DNA from: Epiperipatus broadwayi
Taxonomy: Eukaryota > Onychophora > Udeonychophora > Euonychophora > Peripatidae
Assembly: GCA_028023455.1 (NCBI GenBank)
Contig: JAQFVV010000113.1
Location: 436,001 to 500,000, forward strand
Length of the DNA stretch: 64,000 nt
Direction: 5' to 3'
Part shown: positions 11,750 to 22,874 of the stretch, one piece after another
Position numbering within the stretch: the stretch's first letter is position 1
How the letters are laid out: each line of letters starts with the position of its first letter
The notes under the pieces: generated by a model
Database searches by the model: none
The model's input: the letters and a program-made list of their open reading frames with translations, nothing else
Told to the model about the DNA's origin: nothing
Translations under genes and position numbers: made by a program

Positions 11750-12135
11750 AAGTTTTTTCAATGCATTAGTTATGTTTCCGGATATATAATCTGACCCTAA
11801 AATTCTGGAAAAATATATATATGTGAAAATAGCTTTTATTTGTACTGGCATATAATACAAGCCATGATAATTGGCACCAGCTTCTGATGAAAGACTATCT
11901 TCCTGATCTTAGTTCAAACCAATTAATTATAGCTTGCAGAAAGCATAGATATTTAAAATGATGTTATTCCCATTAACTAAATTTACAAATAAAATATTTT
12001 TCTATATAAGAATGAGAAGATTTTTAGAATAAATATTAATTATGCATTAATAATTTTACATCAATAAATGTCTACCATAGCCATAATTTATTTATGCAAG
12101 AATAGGAATTAATTGAGAATAGATTTTACTTTTAA
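11750..12135. other. AT-rich spacer
   Basis: Nothing beyond low-complexity A/T tracts is recognised. Confidence 0.5.
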
Positions 12136-12150
12136 TAATAAATTTAATAA

Positions 12151-12255
12151 ACAAGGCAAAACTCTCCATATAGTAGTGCCATCCTATGCCAACCAGTTTT
12201 GCCTTGTTTAATAACAATTATGTGCTAGTATAAGAGATAGTGATCATGTGATGTT
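12151..12255 (+). mobile_element. Class 1 fold-back retroposon, deleted copy (F1b)
   Basis: This 105 bp copy keeps the element ends: 'AACAAGGCAAAACTCTCC' at left, then the complementary 'GTTTTGCCTTGTT' and the tail with 'GTGATCATGTGATG'. The middle, including the ribozyme arms, is missing. A perfect 15 bp target-site duplication 'TAATAAATTTAATAA' sits at 12136-12150 and 12256-12270. The clean duplication shows that the short form itself moved, so the ribozyme arms are not needed in cis for insertion. Confidence 0.75.
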
Positions 12256-12486
12256 TAATAAATTTAATAATAAACTACAAATATTAATAACATTATATGA
12301 TAGATATTATCCAAATACATAATAATAAGTTTTGAGCATACATTCATCAGATATATAGTTGCCGCCATTTTTAAATTGAAAAATTCTCCTTTAATATTTA
12401 TCAATTTATATTAAATTATTATTTTATTAATTAAAAAATACTGAAATATGTAACAAATTGTTCTTTTCCATATATGTTACATTATA

Positions 12487-12566
12487 AATAATACACATCA
12501 AAAAAAAAAAAAAATTCATCATGAGAAAGAGAAAAAAAAAAGAGAGAGAGAGAAGAGAGAGAGAGA
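12487..12566 (+). repeat. Poly-A and (GA)n microsatellite
   Basis: An A-run at 12500-12514 is followed by a purine-only tract of GA repeats ending near 12566. It is simple sequence. A second simple repeat (AATA)n lies near 12741-12760 and a T-run at 12872-12887. Confidence 0.85.
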
Positions 12567-12569
12567 TAA

Positions 12570-13480
12570 TCTAAATATATTTTCCTTGTCAAAATCCACT
12601 TTTATTATATAAGGATAAATATTTCCCAAAATTTATAAGAGGAAAAACTTTACATTAGCCTATGTCAGTTAAATGAAAAGGAATTCAATATTGAAATAAA
12701 GTATATTAATTATAGATAATTATTATATGCTTAGAGTATAAAATAAATAAATAAATAAATTTAGGCCCATCTTAGTTTAAATAGTTAACATTTTTGACAA
12801 TTAACAAACTTTTCTATCTTCAAATATAACTATGGAATTGAAAGTGCACTGTAGTATATTTGAAACTATGGATTTTTTTTTTTTTTTGCTTAGAGGAAAA
12901 TGCTCAGAATTGATCTAACATAGTTCAAATTTATGGCAAAGTTGTCCATGAATTGCAATTATAATGTTAGAGCACTTTAGTTACATTAGAATGCCAAACT
13001 TATGGCCTAGGCTAACATATCACAAAATAATACAATATATTATTTTTAAGACTTTATATATATATATAAAATACATATTTTGCAGGTTCATCCATGTTAA
13101 AAACTTTTAATATTAATATATTGACATTTCGACTTGGTCACACAAACCATCCACAGAGTTATAAAAGGTAGAAAGACGGTTGTAGAGATGCTACAATCAC
13201 TGATTTGAATAAAATGTTAAAATTCCACCAATAGCAAAAAAATGTTAAATTTAGGAATGTTTTTTAAAAAAATCTTTCCAAATAGGAGGAAGTTTGCATG
13301 TATCATCTCACTTATTGATACAATCTGGCCTTTTAAGTATCTCAATGGCTTCTCTAATTTTGCATTGGTAGAGATTATCACATCTGGATATGATCCTGGT
13401 ACTAGAAAAAATCAATTTTATGACCTGAATCTATAGTATGGAGTGAGAGTGCTGATAATGATGAGTGTTGTTTAATATAT
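12570..13480. other. AT-rich stretch with a possible decayed ribozyme-like hairpin
   Basis: No gene is recognised. At 13118-13160 the minus strand reads GGATGG, TTTGTGTG, ACCA, GTCGAAATGTC, which has the order of a hammerhead helix II plus GAAA box. The 5' core is not convincing. The 64-codon frame at 13242-13436 has no recognisable domain. Confidence 0.3.
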
Positions 13481-13492
13481 ATATATATATAA

Positions 13493-13590
13493 AACACGAT
13501 TACTTCTCTATTAAGCTGCTTTAATATTTCGACCAGCAGACTGGTTGAACTCTTAAAGCAGCTGTATAGAGAAGTAATTGTGTGTTTTTT
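13493..13590 (-). repeat. Hairpin with hammerhead-like layout
   Basis: Long inverted arms (13493-13527 and about 13550-13583, 'ATTACTTCTCTAT' and complement) enclose, on the minus strand, a 5 bp helix ACCAG-TCTG-CTGGT, the box CGAAA, and the palindrome AATATT. This matches the order helix I, core, helix II, GAAA, palindromic helix III. The expected CTGANGA reads GAGTTCA instead, so catalysis is unlikely. It may be a distant or mutated member of the ribozyme-bearing repeats. Confidence 0.35.
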
Positions 13591-13689
13591 ATTATGTTTT
13601 TATTTTTCCTTTAGTTAATTCATATATATATATAATTATAATTATGCAGAAGGAAATTAACCTTCTGACCCATGCTAAACAATTTATAT

Positions 13690-13866
13690 ATATATTTAAA
13701 TTTTAATCTTTATTTAAACTTTTCCAAACACAAACAAGAGTTAGTAATAAAATATTTGTAGGTAGATAACACAGATTAGTAGTTTACACACCATTTTGAG
13801 TGGTATTATTTTTCACTCTTCTTCAGATGTTGCTGGCCTGACCAATGACAATATTAGCATAGCAGT
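13690..13866 (-). mobile_element. tRNA-derived SINE, family S2 (inverted partner)
   Basis: The reverse complement reads 'CTATGCTAATATTGTCATTGG', TCAGGCCAGCAACATCTGAAG, and the family tail ending 'GGAAAAGTTTAAATAAAG'. The 5' tRNA-like head is missing. It lies head-to-head with the next S2 copy, forming a palindromic pair. Confidence 0.6.
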
Positions 13867-14095
13867 AAAACTTACACCTTTCACAGAATAGCTTGGTTAG
13901 AGTGTTAACTTAAAATCGATATTCAAGAACTTAAAGATCCAAGTTTGACTCTTATGCTAGCATTGTCACTAGTCAGGCCAGAAACACCTGAAAAAGAATG
14001 AGAAAAATACTACTTGAAATGTTGTATAAAGTCTTTGAGTGTTATTATTAATGATTGTTTGCATTTGGAAAAGTTTGAATAAAGTTTAAAATTAA
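13867..14095 (+). mobile_element. tRNA-derived SINE, family S2
   Basis: The head 'TAGCTTGGTTAGAGTG' (13889-13904) resembles a tRNA A box/D arm. 'CCAAGTTTGACTC' (13939-13951) resembles a decayed B box. The body 'CACTAGTCAGGCCAGAAACACC' follows and the tail ends 'TTTGGAAAAGTTTGAATAAAG' before a (TA)n tract. Related copies are at 34075-34240 (minus) and 37920-38135 (plus, with a better B box GATTCGATTCC). Confidence 0.65.
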
Positions 14096-14429
14096 TATAT
14101 ATATATATATATATATGCTTTACAGCACAGTATATTTCCACCTCTAAGTAACTATAGAGAATGATGACTAAGACACTTGAAAAGGCTTTAGAAAATAATT
14201 TTAGAGGTCATGAAAGTGATCTGCAGTTGTAAGTATCTAAATAAAAGTCATCATTTTTATAATATACTTTTGATAATACACTTAATTTAATTTAATTGAG
14301 ATTTTATTCTTTTTATTTTAACATGTTATAATCTCTCAAAGAAAAGGTATTTGAACGTATTTTTTTTAGAAAAAAGTACAGGATGTAAAGATAAAATATT
14401 GTTGTAAAAAGATTTATATATAATCTCTG

Positions 14430-16340
14430 TAAATGGAAATGATTGATTAATAAATTAATTGGAAAACAAACTAGCCCTCGGCGCTCTTATAGAAAAAGTC
14501 AGTTAAAAGATATAGATAAGAGAATGAAAAGAATTAGTTTGTCCAATATAGAAGCAGCGATAAAGGCCCAGACCATAATGAAAAAATGGAACAGTGACAT
14601 CTTTTGTTCATTGAATCCAGAGGATCATATTAAAAGGAAAACAATTAAAATTAAAACAGTTTCCAGACAGTTCCAACTTGATTTTGTGGGAAGAGCGATA
14701 AGACGCACTTGTCTTTCTCTCTCACTTATTTTAAAAATGAAATGACTGTGACACCGGAATGGAACCAGTTAAGGCTAACTCCAGAATATCAGACCAGTCT
14801 TCCATGAACGTCTTCGTGGGAATTGACACCAGGAACCATGATTCTCCTTCTGTAAGATATGAACTATTATAAAATTCAAAAATAATTAAGAACTTTCATT
14901 CAAGCTTTTAATATTCAGAATCTCAATTTTAAAATGAACTCTTATCTGACTTTCGAATTTCAAATTGATAATTAATGTTTATATTTTATACATTTAAGTT
15001 TGCTAAAAAAAAATCATTTCCATTTTTTTTTTCTTTATATTTCTATTAAATTATTTAAATGCATTAAATTTAAGTTGGGCATAGACGCTTGCATGGATTC
15101 GTTCATGTTTAATTATGTTTTTGTTTTCATATTTGATCAAAATATATAGACATTTGGTAAATAATGATATCTTACGTTGAATATCTAAAATGTATTTATT
15201 CGGATGTCTTTTTAGTTATTGGTGTTAATGTGGCTTCTTATGATGAATGCCATTGGGTTTCTTGTGAATTCCCTCATGCAATTACATCAATGACTTTATA
15301 TTTTGGTCATTTATGTTTATTTTGAAATGTTTTTTGAGCGTGTAATCTGTGTAGTCGATCTATGCTCAACATAAAAAAAAAAACTTTTATAAATCCATCT
15401 GTGCGAATTTAAATAAATGTTAAATTTAAGTCGGGTGTGAATGGCTATATAGATTTGTAAAATTATATTAAGGGAGGGTAATCTTAGGTTATTCATTTCG
15501 TAGTAGAATTAGGTCAATGGATTGGATATATTGGTGTAATTAGCAGATGTAGTATGAGGTTCACTATGTTCAGGATCTCCATTATATGCTGCACACCTCA
15601 GTTTGCCTATGAAAGGGAATAGTAAGATGGAGAAATGCTGTACCTGCCTATAGAGTTTTTTTATCGTTCTTCTTGCCCAGATGGAACATTCCTGTATTGG
15701 ACAAGAGTCAATGTCTTCTCTAACCATGCTGTTCAGATGTACATTTCTGGACAGTATGGTATATATTTGTGCTGCCGTATTTTCATGCTACATTGAATAC
15801 ATCAATGTATCAGATGGATTGATGCCGGTTTGACTGCAAACTTTTGGCCTAAAGTTAAATAATGGATAGAATATTTTTTCAAATGCAGATCTATGTAGTT
15901 TATTCATACTCAACAATCTTAAAATAAATATAAGTTTCATCTGTGTAGATGATTTAAAATTTTAAAATAACAAGTTAAATTAAAAGAATATTAAAATCTA
16001 AAATAATAAATATTATTCCTCAAAATTTAAAATGATTTAAAATTTATATGTGCGTAAATAAATGTTTGTGTGTTAATTACTGGCAGTGGCTTTTATTTTT
16101 TTATATATATTTAAGATACAAATTAAACAAGTTATTTATTATCTCTGCATCTCCATGAGCTAGTGACAATGAGCTAATGGTCTAAATATTTAAATAAAGT
16201 GGAATTTTAACAGCACGTATCTGTCTACTTTATAAATTTTTCTAGGTTCAAATGCCTAGATGGCATCCTTGTAGTGCAGATGCAGTAGACTGCTCCTCCA
16301 CATTCTTTTGGATCATTATAATATATATATATTGTAACCT
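14430..16340 (+). mobile_element. Dispersed repeat A with tandem segments (paired with 34715-36895)
   Basis: About 1.9 kb is shared with the repeat at 34.7-36.9 kb and is bracketed by (TA)n on both sides. The order here is a 5' part (from 'AAATGGAAATGATT'), segment 1 (15056-15372, 'TAAGTTGGGCATAGACGCTTG'), segment 2 (15413-15925, 'TAAGTCGGGTGTGAATGGC'), and a 3' tail (16030-16325). The tail ends with a hairpin TCTAGG-TTCAAATG-CCTAGA and 'GGATCATTATAATATATATA'. Segments 1 and 2 start and end alike, as diverged tandem monomers. The 100-codon frame at 14443-14745 has no recognised domain. The hairpin near the 3' end and AT target would suit a Helitron/Helentron derivative. The hairpin also looks like a tRNA T-arm, so a composite SINE is possible. 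Confidence 0.6.
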
Positions 16341-16569
16341 CTTCAATCTAACCCTATATCACCTTATACACATAAATGCCCAGGTGCCAATTCTATACAA
16401 GATAGAATAAAATTTATAATTTAGATTGCATTTCTAATTATTGATAAGACTCTTATTATAGCTATCACAATTCATTTTTTTTCTTATTAGCTACCCCTGA
16501 TCGCTATTGGCACAATGTGAACTTCCCACATTCCTTCATGGTGCCAATCTGGAAGGTCACAATATATAT

Positions 16570-16905
16570 CCAAACATATAATTAGAATGGATTTGAACCC
16601 AGACTTTCAAGTTCCCTTTAGTCATCCATTCTATCTTATTCAACCAATAACAAAAACACTTACATGCAAAAACAAAATAAACAATCTTCAACATATGCAT
16701 TTTGTGCTGAACCAGAACTCATCACTTGGTCCAGATCGTCATCTCCAATATATATATAATCAGTGGCTTGGTTTATTTTAACATAGCAAATATTCAAACT
16801 TTAATGGACAGGTTTCAGTCTTCTTTGCTCTCTAACTCTTAAGCTGTCCATATCATTGAAAATCTGATGATGGCATGTTCAAAGCCCTTGTTTTTCAATT
16901 TTGTT
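16570..16905 (+). mobile_element. Class 3 hammerhead-associated repeat, copy 1
   Basis: It shares two blocks with 25030-25420 (inverted there). One is a 'GATTTGAACCCAGA(A/C)TTT' to 'GCTGAACCAG' block carrying the ribozyme on the minus strand. The other is a flanking block 'TTTAATGGACAGG(T/C)TTCAGTC' to 'AAAATCTGATGATG'. The ribozyme core (about 16700-16733, minus) is decayed: GTGATGA and CAAAA replace CTGATGA and GAAA. Helix III keeps a palindromic ATGCAT. The 64-codon frame is incidental. Confidence 0.5.
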
Positions 16906-17049
16906 GTCATACCCATATTAATCATAAGTCATTCTAACTTCTCATATGCAGTACCTTAAGCTCATTTAAATACACAAAAGCAGGATGGACAGAATATAGA
17001 CTGAATATGTGGTACTTAAATACAAGTACATTATATATACTTTTGAGCT

Positions 17050-17245
17050 AGATGTAATTATAGGGGATTTGAACCCAGAACTTTTAAGATACCTTTTGTC
17101 AGCCACTCCATCTTATACAACTAATACACATGACTATATACATATGAAAAAGATAAATGATTTTCAATATACACATTTCATGCTGAACCAGCGCACATCA
17201 TTTGGTTCAGATCATCATCTTCCACATATATATATATAATCAATA
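17050..17245 (+). mobile_element. Class 3 hammerhead-associated repeat, copy 2
   Basis: This matches 16570-16765 ('GATTTGAACCCAGAACTTT', 'CATGCTGAACCAGCGC', 'GGTTCAGATCATCATCTTCC') and ends in (TA)n. On the minus strand (17166-17210) the ribozyme reads ACCAA, ATGATGT, GCGCTGGTTCAGCAT, GAAAT, GTGTATA, TTG. The GAAA box is intact but the CTGATGA box is changed at both ends. Confidence 0.5.
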
Positions 17246-17394
17246 GTCAGTGCATCTAGCTTAAAAGTATATTTAACATATTTGTATTTAAGTATTATAT
17301 ATATATGAGTAAATTTCTGCCATTATTATATGTAATATAAAGACACTCTAACAGAGCACTTTCAACACATTAGCATTATACTTATAGTTATCAA

Positions 17395-17490
17395 CACTAC
17401 AACAAATCCATAAGGAGTTAAGTTATATAATGATGCATTTGTTATAATGTTGATAACTATAAATATGATGTTAATATGTTGAACGTATAT
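17395..17490. repeat. Imperfect palindrome
   Basis: 'TTATAGTTATCAACA' (17391-17405) and 'TGTTGATAACTATAAA' (17449-17464) are inverted around a central 'ACAACAAATCC' region. It is a small fold-back of unknown family. Confidence 0.45.
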
Positions 17491-17544
17491 TATCTTTATA
17501 AAATAAATATTAAAGTATAAAATCTATTATAGTGTGGGAACTTT

Positions 17545-18185
17545 GGTATATAAATAAAGTTAAATCAACAGCCAAGGTGTATTGATGTGCATCAGTTAAT
17601 AGCATCATTTTTGCTGATTGAAAGAAAACAATAGAAAACTTGTCCAAGCTATTACTAAGCAAAAGAAAACCTCTTTTGATCAATCAATTATGTTATTATG
17701 TATGAGCCAGTAGTAGGACATTACAGTTATTATGATACAATGTATAGCAATGTTTCTTACATCCCAACTAAAGTTAACACGTTTCCATCAGCAAGTCATG
17801 TATTTAAATTTAATACTTTTAATGAGTTGATATAGATCTAAATTAATTAGTAAATAGAAGTCCATTATATAAATGAAGTTAAATCCACAGCTAGCTGTAC
17901 TGACATGTTGAATCCAATAAGACTGATTTTGCTGGCTGAAAGTAAACAATAACAAATCGTTTAAGCTACTAATAATCAAAAGAATGCCTCTTTTGATCAG
18001 CCACACACATTGTTACATATGAAAGTGACTGATCAAAAAAGCCATCTTTTGATTAGTAGTAGCTTGGAAAGGTTTTCTATTGTTTTCTTTTAGTCAGGAG
18101 AACCCATGTTATTGATTACTACACATCTATACAATTTGACTGTGGATTTAAATCTCATTTATATCATAGAGTTCCCATTTACTGG
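17545..18185. repeat. Three copies of a 130-150 bp repeat, the last inverted
   Basis: Copies at about 17548-17690 (plus), 17858-18000 (plus) and 18015-18180 (minus) share 'GTTAAATC(A/C)ACAGC', 'GAAAACAATAGAAAAC', and 'CCTCTTTTGATCA'. Copies 2 and 3 form a hairpin with a short loop. No ribozyme box or coding frame is present. This looks like a non-autonomous fold-back family that landed in itself. Confidence 0.6.
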
Positions 18186-18239
18186 TTAATTTACCTCCAT
18201 ATTAACCTATTAAAAATACTAAATTGAAATATATATATA

Positions 18240-19565
18240 TATATAATAAGAAAATAATAATGAATTCTTTATAACAGCTACATAAATCTTAGTAATAATA
18301 TTACACATAAAAATCCTTTTTCAACACTTGGTTTGGAGCCCTTTTCAAATGTTACTAACCTATTTAACATTAATAAACTATTTCAGACATAAAATCATCT
18401 AGTGTTCAATAATGGAATTAAAACAAGCAATAACAATATAAATCATTAAAATAAATCAAATCTCTCATACATAAATACAGTAATTACAAAATAATTGACT
18501 ACATCATAACAATACATTAAATAAATATTACATGCATTTTTTTACAATGATATATATATATATATTATCATTTTGTAATTATATGAGGGGTTTGATTTAT
18601 TCTAATGATTTATATTGTTATTGCTTGTTTTAATTTCATTATTGAACACTAGATGGTTTTATGTCTGAAATAGTCCATTAACCACTTCACTGGGGATTAA
18701 TTTTATTGGCTGAGTGAGGTAAAACTCTAAACTTCTAATTGGTCAACTCACAAACTCAAGCATCAAAATATATTCATATTTTAATATTATAATCACTTTA
18801 GTTTCATTTGTAAAAAGTATATTAATAATTTTTCAAGTTAGGAAAGTAAACGAAAGTTTTTTCAAAAATAAATTGTTATTTATAATTATAGAAATATTCT
18901 ATAATGGCAAATCTTTAAACGAACTTTATTCACCAATTAAAAAGTGTTGCTGACATTTTGTGACATCAGTGATTTTTTTATGGCACTTAAAAATAAATAA
19001 TTTTTGCTAAACTCTTAACTATTTTTCTAAAATAATTTTATTTTTAGCATATTTTATCAAAATAATATATAATTTGTCAAAAAATACTTTTAAATGGTCT
19101 AAAACATTCGTTTATCATTTTCAAAGTGAAACAAAAAGAAATCGTAACTCTTCAGTTATTGACAACCATTTTCTTTGTTGTCGAAATGTAATAGCCAATA
19201 AAATCAAAGAATGGGCAGAGCTGCATCTTTTGTTAGACCTTTAATGACAGTTTTATTGATTTTTTACTTGTAAAATAATTCAAAAAAGGGCAGCATCTTA
19301 CGGAACTTTTTTTGACTTTAAAATGACTTTAAAAAAAAGCGCAAAAATGTAATTTTACTGTAAAAATTACGGAAAATAGACTATTAAAAGCGGAATCTCG
19401 AGTTAATGCAAACTTTGCAGTCAGACTGTTAACATTAAATAGATTAGTAACATTTGAAAAGGGCACCAAACCAGGTGTTGAAAAAGGCTTTTTATGTGTA
19501 ATATTATTACCAAGATTTATATAGCTGTTATAAAGAGTTCATTATTATTTTCTGATTATTATTTT
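18240..19565. mobile_element. Nested fold-back element carrying repeat R5
   Basis: Outer inverted arms of about 135 bp lie at 18246-18382 and 19432-19562 ('CATTTGAAAAGGGC', 'TGTGTAATATTATTACCAAG'). An inner inverted pair of about 105 bp lies at 18390-18500 and 18570-18680 around a (TA)n core, sharing 'CTAGTGTTCAATAATG'. R5 copy 2 fills 18690-19330. In both outer arms a 'TTGAAAAGGGC...GAAAAAGG' string resembles the degenerate hammerhead-like motif of PLE long repeats, but the core is not canonical. Confidence 0.55.
18690..19330 (+). repeat. CCAAT-rich dispersed repeat R5, copy 2
   Basis: This is the inverted counterpart of 11030-11745 with the same anchors in reverse order. ATTGG/CCAAT boxes occur near 18705, 18749 and 19195. 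Its location inside a fold-back element shows either capture by that element or that R5 is part of the same family. Confidence 0.6.
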
Positions 19566-19689
19566 ATGAAAGACAGCATAAAGATTTTTATTCTTTTACA
19601 ATTTAAAAAAACATATATATATATATATACACTTAGAAGGAACTTGAATTCAGACTTCTCACATTAAGTTTAGTATAGACAATTTATTT

Positions 19690-19995
19690 ATATTTGAATA
19701 TATATTATATTTAATGTTTTCCTGGTTGTATGATGTAGATAAATTAATATTTTTGGGAATAAACTATGTATTATTTTGCATTACAATCTGATATTTTGAT
19801 GGACTAGCAACCGCCATTATCAAGGTTAACTGTGTATTATTTTGCATTACAATCTGATATTTCGATGGACTAGCAACCACCATTATCAAGGTTAACTTTT
19901 GGACCTTGATAATGGCGGTTGCTAGTCCATCAAAATATCGGATTGTAATGCAAAATAATACACGGTTTATTCCCAAAAATATTAATTTATATATA
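19690..19995. repeat. Fold-back element F4 with internal duplication
   Basis: The arms 'TAAATTAATATTTTTGGGAA' through 'CTAGCAACCGCCATTATCAAGGT' (19740-19827) and the complement (19903-19990) are nearly perfect over about 86 bp. A 79 bp part of the left arm is duplicated in tandem (19828-19898). A related sequence ends the window at 63840-64000 ('AATGTTTTC', 'GATGTA(G/T)A(T/C)AAATTA', 'AATGGCGG(T/A)TGCTAGT'). The 70-codon minus frame is a by-product of the repeat. Confidence 0.7.
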
Positions 19996-20012
19996 TATTG
20001 TAATAAAATAAA

Positions 20013-20075
20013 ATATAGGCTTGCTCATTGGGGAATGCCAAGCTGAAACTAGTGAATAAGATGACTCAGGATTTT
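20013..20075 (+). ncRNA. Decayed hammerhead-like motif
   Basis: CTTGCTCA, TTGGGGA, ATGCCAAGCT, GAAAC, TAGT, GAATAAG. The GAAAC box and ACTAGT helix III match class 1, and CTTGCTC can pair with GAATAAG except at one position. The CTGANGA box has two changes and the cleavage-site base appears deleted. It is inactive if it was ever a ribozyme. Confidence 0.35.
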
Positions 20076-20099
20076 GAATTATTACTACTAGAGATATAC

Positions 20100-20600
20100 T
20101 ATTAAATAAATCCATTCATCAATCTATGGTTGGATAACAAAGGTTACTTTATTGAACCCAATTATATTTGATAACCAAAATATTTATATGTCCTTAAAAC
20201 ATGGATTTAAACAACTAACTTACCTGAAAAAATAACTAAACTAGAATTTCTGTGAATTTAACAAATAATTAAAAATTGATGTGACCATAAAATTTTATCT
20301 TATAGTGTGATGATGTCGATGAACAAGATATGAAAGTCAAATTAATTTAAATGAATAAAAACATGCTTTATTACATTAAAAATAATAAATAACATACATT
20401 AAATAAATAATAATAATGAATAAAAGAATAATGATAACATGATGTTTCTCAGATAACTTCTTTAAATACAAAATAAAATTTTAAACTCAGGTATATATTT
20501 TTTATCCTAAACATGTGTAAATGGTTTAATAATTGTTGTTAACCAATGTAAATGTTCTTAAGGAAGTTTGTTTATGATAAGCATAAAATGTGCTTTAATA
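20100..20600. other. AT-rich spacer
   Basis: No gene or known repeat is seen. (AAT)n-like tracts lie near 20400-20440. Confidence 0.5.
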
Positions 20601-20610
20601 AAATTGAATA

Positions 20611-20716
20611 TAATTATAATACATCAATATGTTTTATTTAATGTTTAATTTGTACAAAACAACTAATTATAATACATCAATATGTTTTATTTAATGTTTA
20701 ATTTGTACAAAACAAC
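20611..20716 (+). repeat. 53 bp perfect tandem duplication
   Basis: Unit 1 (20611-20663) and unit 2 (20664-20716) are identical, starting TAATTATAATACATC and ending TACAAAACAAC. Absence of any difference implies a very recent duplication or an assembly artefact. Confidence 0.9.
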
Positions 20717-20719
20717 TAC

Positions 20720-21450
20720 ATCAATCTCTATTCATAATAATTTCTCTAACATGAACATCATATTGTTTTAATATCTCATTTTTTTTTAGGTATTTGATGG
20801 TTTATTGTCATTTTGTAGACAAAACTCCTATGACATATATCCATAAAAATGCACTGTTGTTTAAAATCACTTATGTGTAGAATAACATATTCTGAAAAAT
20901 TGATATATATAAGAATACTTATGTTAAATACTTTATGATATTAGAAAATATTTAAAAAAAATCAACAAAACATATTATTATATAGGCAAACAATCCTAAA
21001 TATTAATTGTAAAAAAATTATGATAACCTTTCTTTAAAACAAACATTCATATAAATAATGCTATTTCTGTATTAAATATAAATATATGCTTTAGCATACA
21101 AAGTACATGTTTTTACAATTAGCAATATACTATGAAGATTGTATATTTTATTTTTTAACTAGAAACAATTACAAAAGAAAAAATGTTAAGTAGTAAATTA
21201 AAGTTCTTTACACAGTCTATAATTCTCTGTTGAGTAATTCCCTCAATGTTTTTCTGAATAGTTTTAGGATGATGCAATCTTTACCTTTTTTGGAAAAAAG
21301 TGATTAATGGAGGTGTGCAAACAATAAGTTATTTATTCATAGTAGATTTGTTTTTTGCATTAGTTAGATTATGAAGATAAAGTATAGCAGCATTTCTTTT
21401 AGAAATTTTGATAAAATTAATTTTAATCACTTCAATGAATTTATAACATT
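20720..21450. other. AT-rich spacer
   Basis: No feature is supported in this stretch. Confidence 0.5.
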
Positions 21451-21454
21451 CTTG

Positions 21455-21583
21455 TTAAGGCTATAATCTTAAGACCATGTGCTTGAAAAACAACAGTAGG
21501 GACCTCTACAAATCTTAACACAAAATTTGTAGAGGTCCCTACTATTGTTTTTCAAGTGCATGATCTTAAGGTTATAGCGTTAA
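21455..21583. repeat. Near-perfect hairpin (59 bp arms)
   Basis: The left arm (21455-21513) ends ACCTCTACAAAT. The right arm (21525-21583) starts ATTTGTAGAGGT. Only a few mismatches occur over 59 bp and the loop is 11 bases. It is a small fold-back element of unknown class or the precursor shape of a small RNA. I see no target-site duplication. Confidence 0.75.
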
Positions 21584-21589
21584 TATATA

Positions 21590-22860
21590 TTACTTTACAT
21601 AACGACTATGCGCTTTACACATTTAATTATTACAACATTCTTGTTTGTAAATGATGTTCCAAATAAGAAGTTATACATGGAAGACAATTTTGAAGAGCTA
21701 TTACTTCTAAAGGCAAATGGGTTTTTGACTTTTAGCCTTTCATTTTTGAAGATGCTGCTACTATATGATTATTAAAATTTAAATATAGGAACATATGACA
21801 AATACCTATATAAAGATGAAGATAAGTAAGATGTCAATAAAGTTCAGGTATATTTATAGACTCTTATTTCCCATATCATTATTCAAGTCACGATTGCCAT
21901 AGGAATCTACTAAGATTCCATTTTTTCACTTATATTTTATCCTATTTAACCATGAGGTAGATTCCCATCATTTAAAGAGCCATACAATTACACATTTGCA
22001 TGTTAGAATGCCCTTTTTAGTTGTTACAGCATTATTTTACAAATAAAATATTTCAAGTTATTATGTAATATTTACAATTTAAAAATATTAAATAAATCCT
22101 TTAAAATCAAATATTATATAATACCAATAAATTAAAATATGGTATGCATATTAAAATAAATCATTTTCTTTTATTTATTTATTTAGCATCATAATAAACA
22201 ATTTCATTAATAAATAAAAAATAAGGGAAATTTTATACTAAAGTTTTTAAAAATAATGTCATAAATTTAAAATAGGAATAATAATCATACGTGCACAGAT
22301 ATCTGTTATAAACAAAAACTAAAGTTAAATTAACTATTTTTTAAAAAATCATTTTGAAGTATTTATAATTTAAACATGGATATTAATTTATCAGTAGTAT
22401 AAAATAACAAAATCATTTATACACACATAAAATATTGTATGTTTATTGTGTATTAAATTTTATTAATTTCTAACATGACATACATGTTTGTATCAAAAAT
22501 ATTAACTTTTAATATTTATTTACTGCAAATTTAAAATTTTGCTACTGTATATAAAATGTTATTTGAAATTAAAGCAAACTCTTCATGCTTATTATAATAC
22601 TTATCTGACAGCCAATCAGATGTTATGATGGCTGTCTGAATAATGATCAAACTGTAAACACAAGATAGAGAATTTTACAAGAAAAGAGTGGTCCACCCTT
22701 TTCTTTACTTGTCTTTCTATATAAAATGTTATTGTAGATAATGATATATTATAAGTTTTAATGATTACTGCATAAGTTATTCAATTTTAATAATATCATA
22801 TTTAAAATAATCTAATAAAAGATTTTGGAATACAAATATTATTAAACTTTAGACTACTCT
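21590..22860. other. AT-rich spacer
   Basis: No coding or transposon signature is recognised. 22600-22700 is slightly richer in GC but without an open frame. Confidence 0.5.
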
Positions 22861-22874
22861 TGTATATATTATAG

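Noticed and set aside
14443-14745. 100-codon basic frame at the start of repeat A
   Set aside because: Not maintained in repeat B and no recognised domain; kept only as part of the repeat description.
16855-16880. 'ATCTGATGATGG' as an additional hammerhead core
   Set aside because: No GAAA box or helix II follows at the right distance; it belongs to the flanking block shared with 25 kb.
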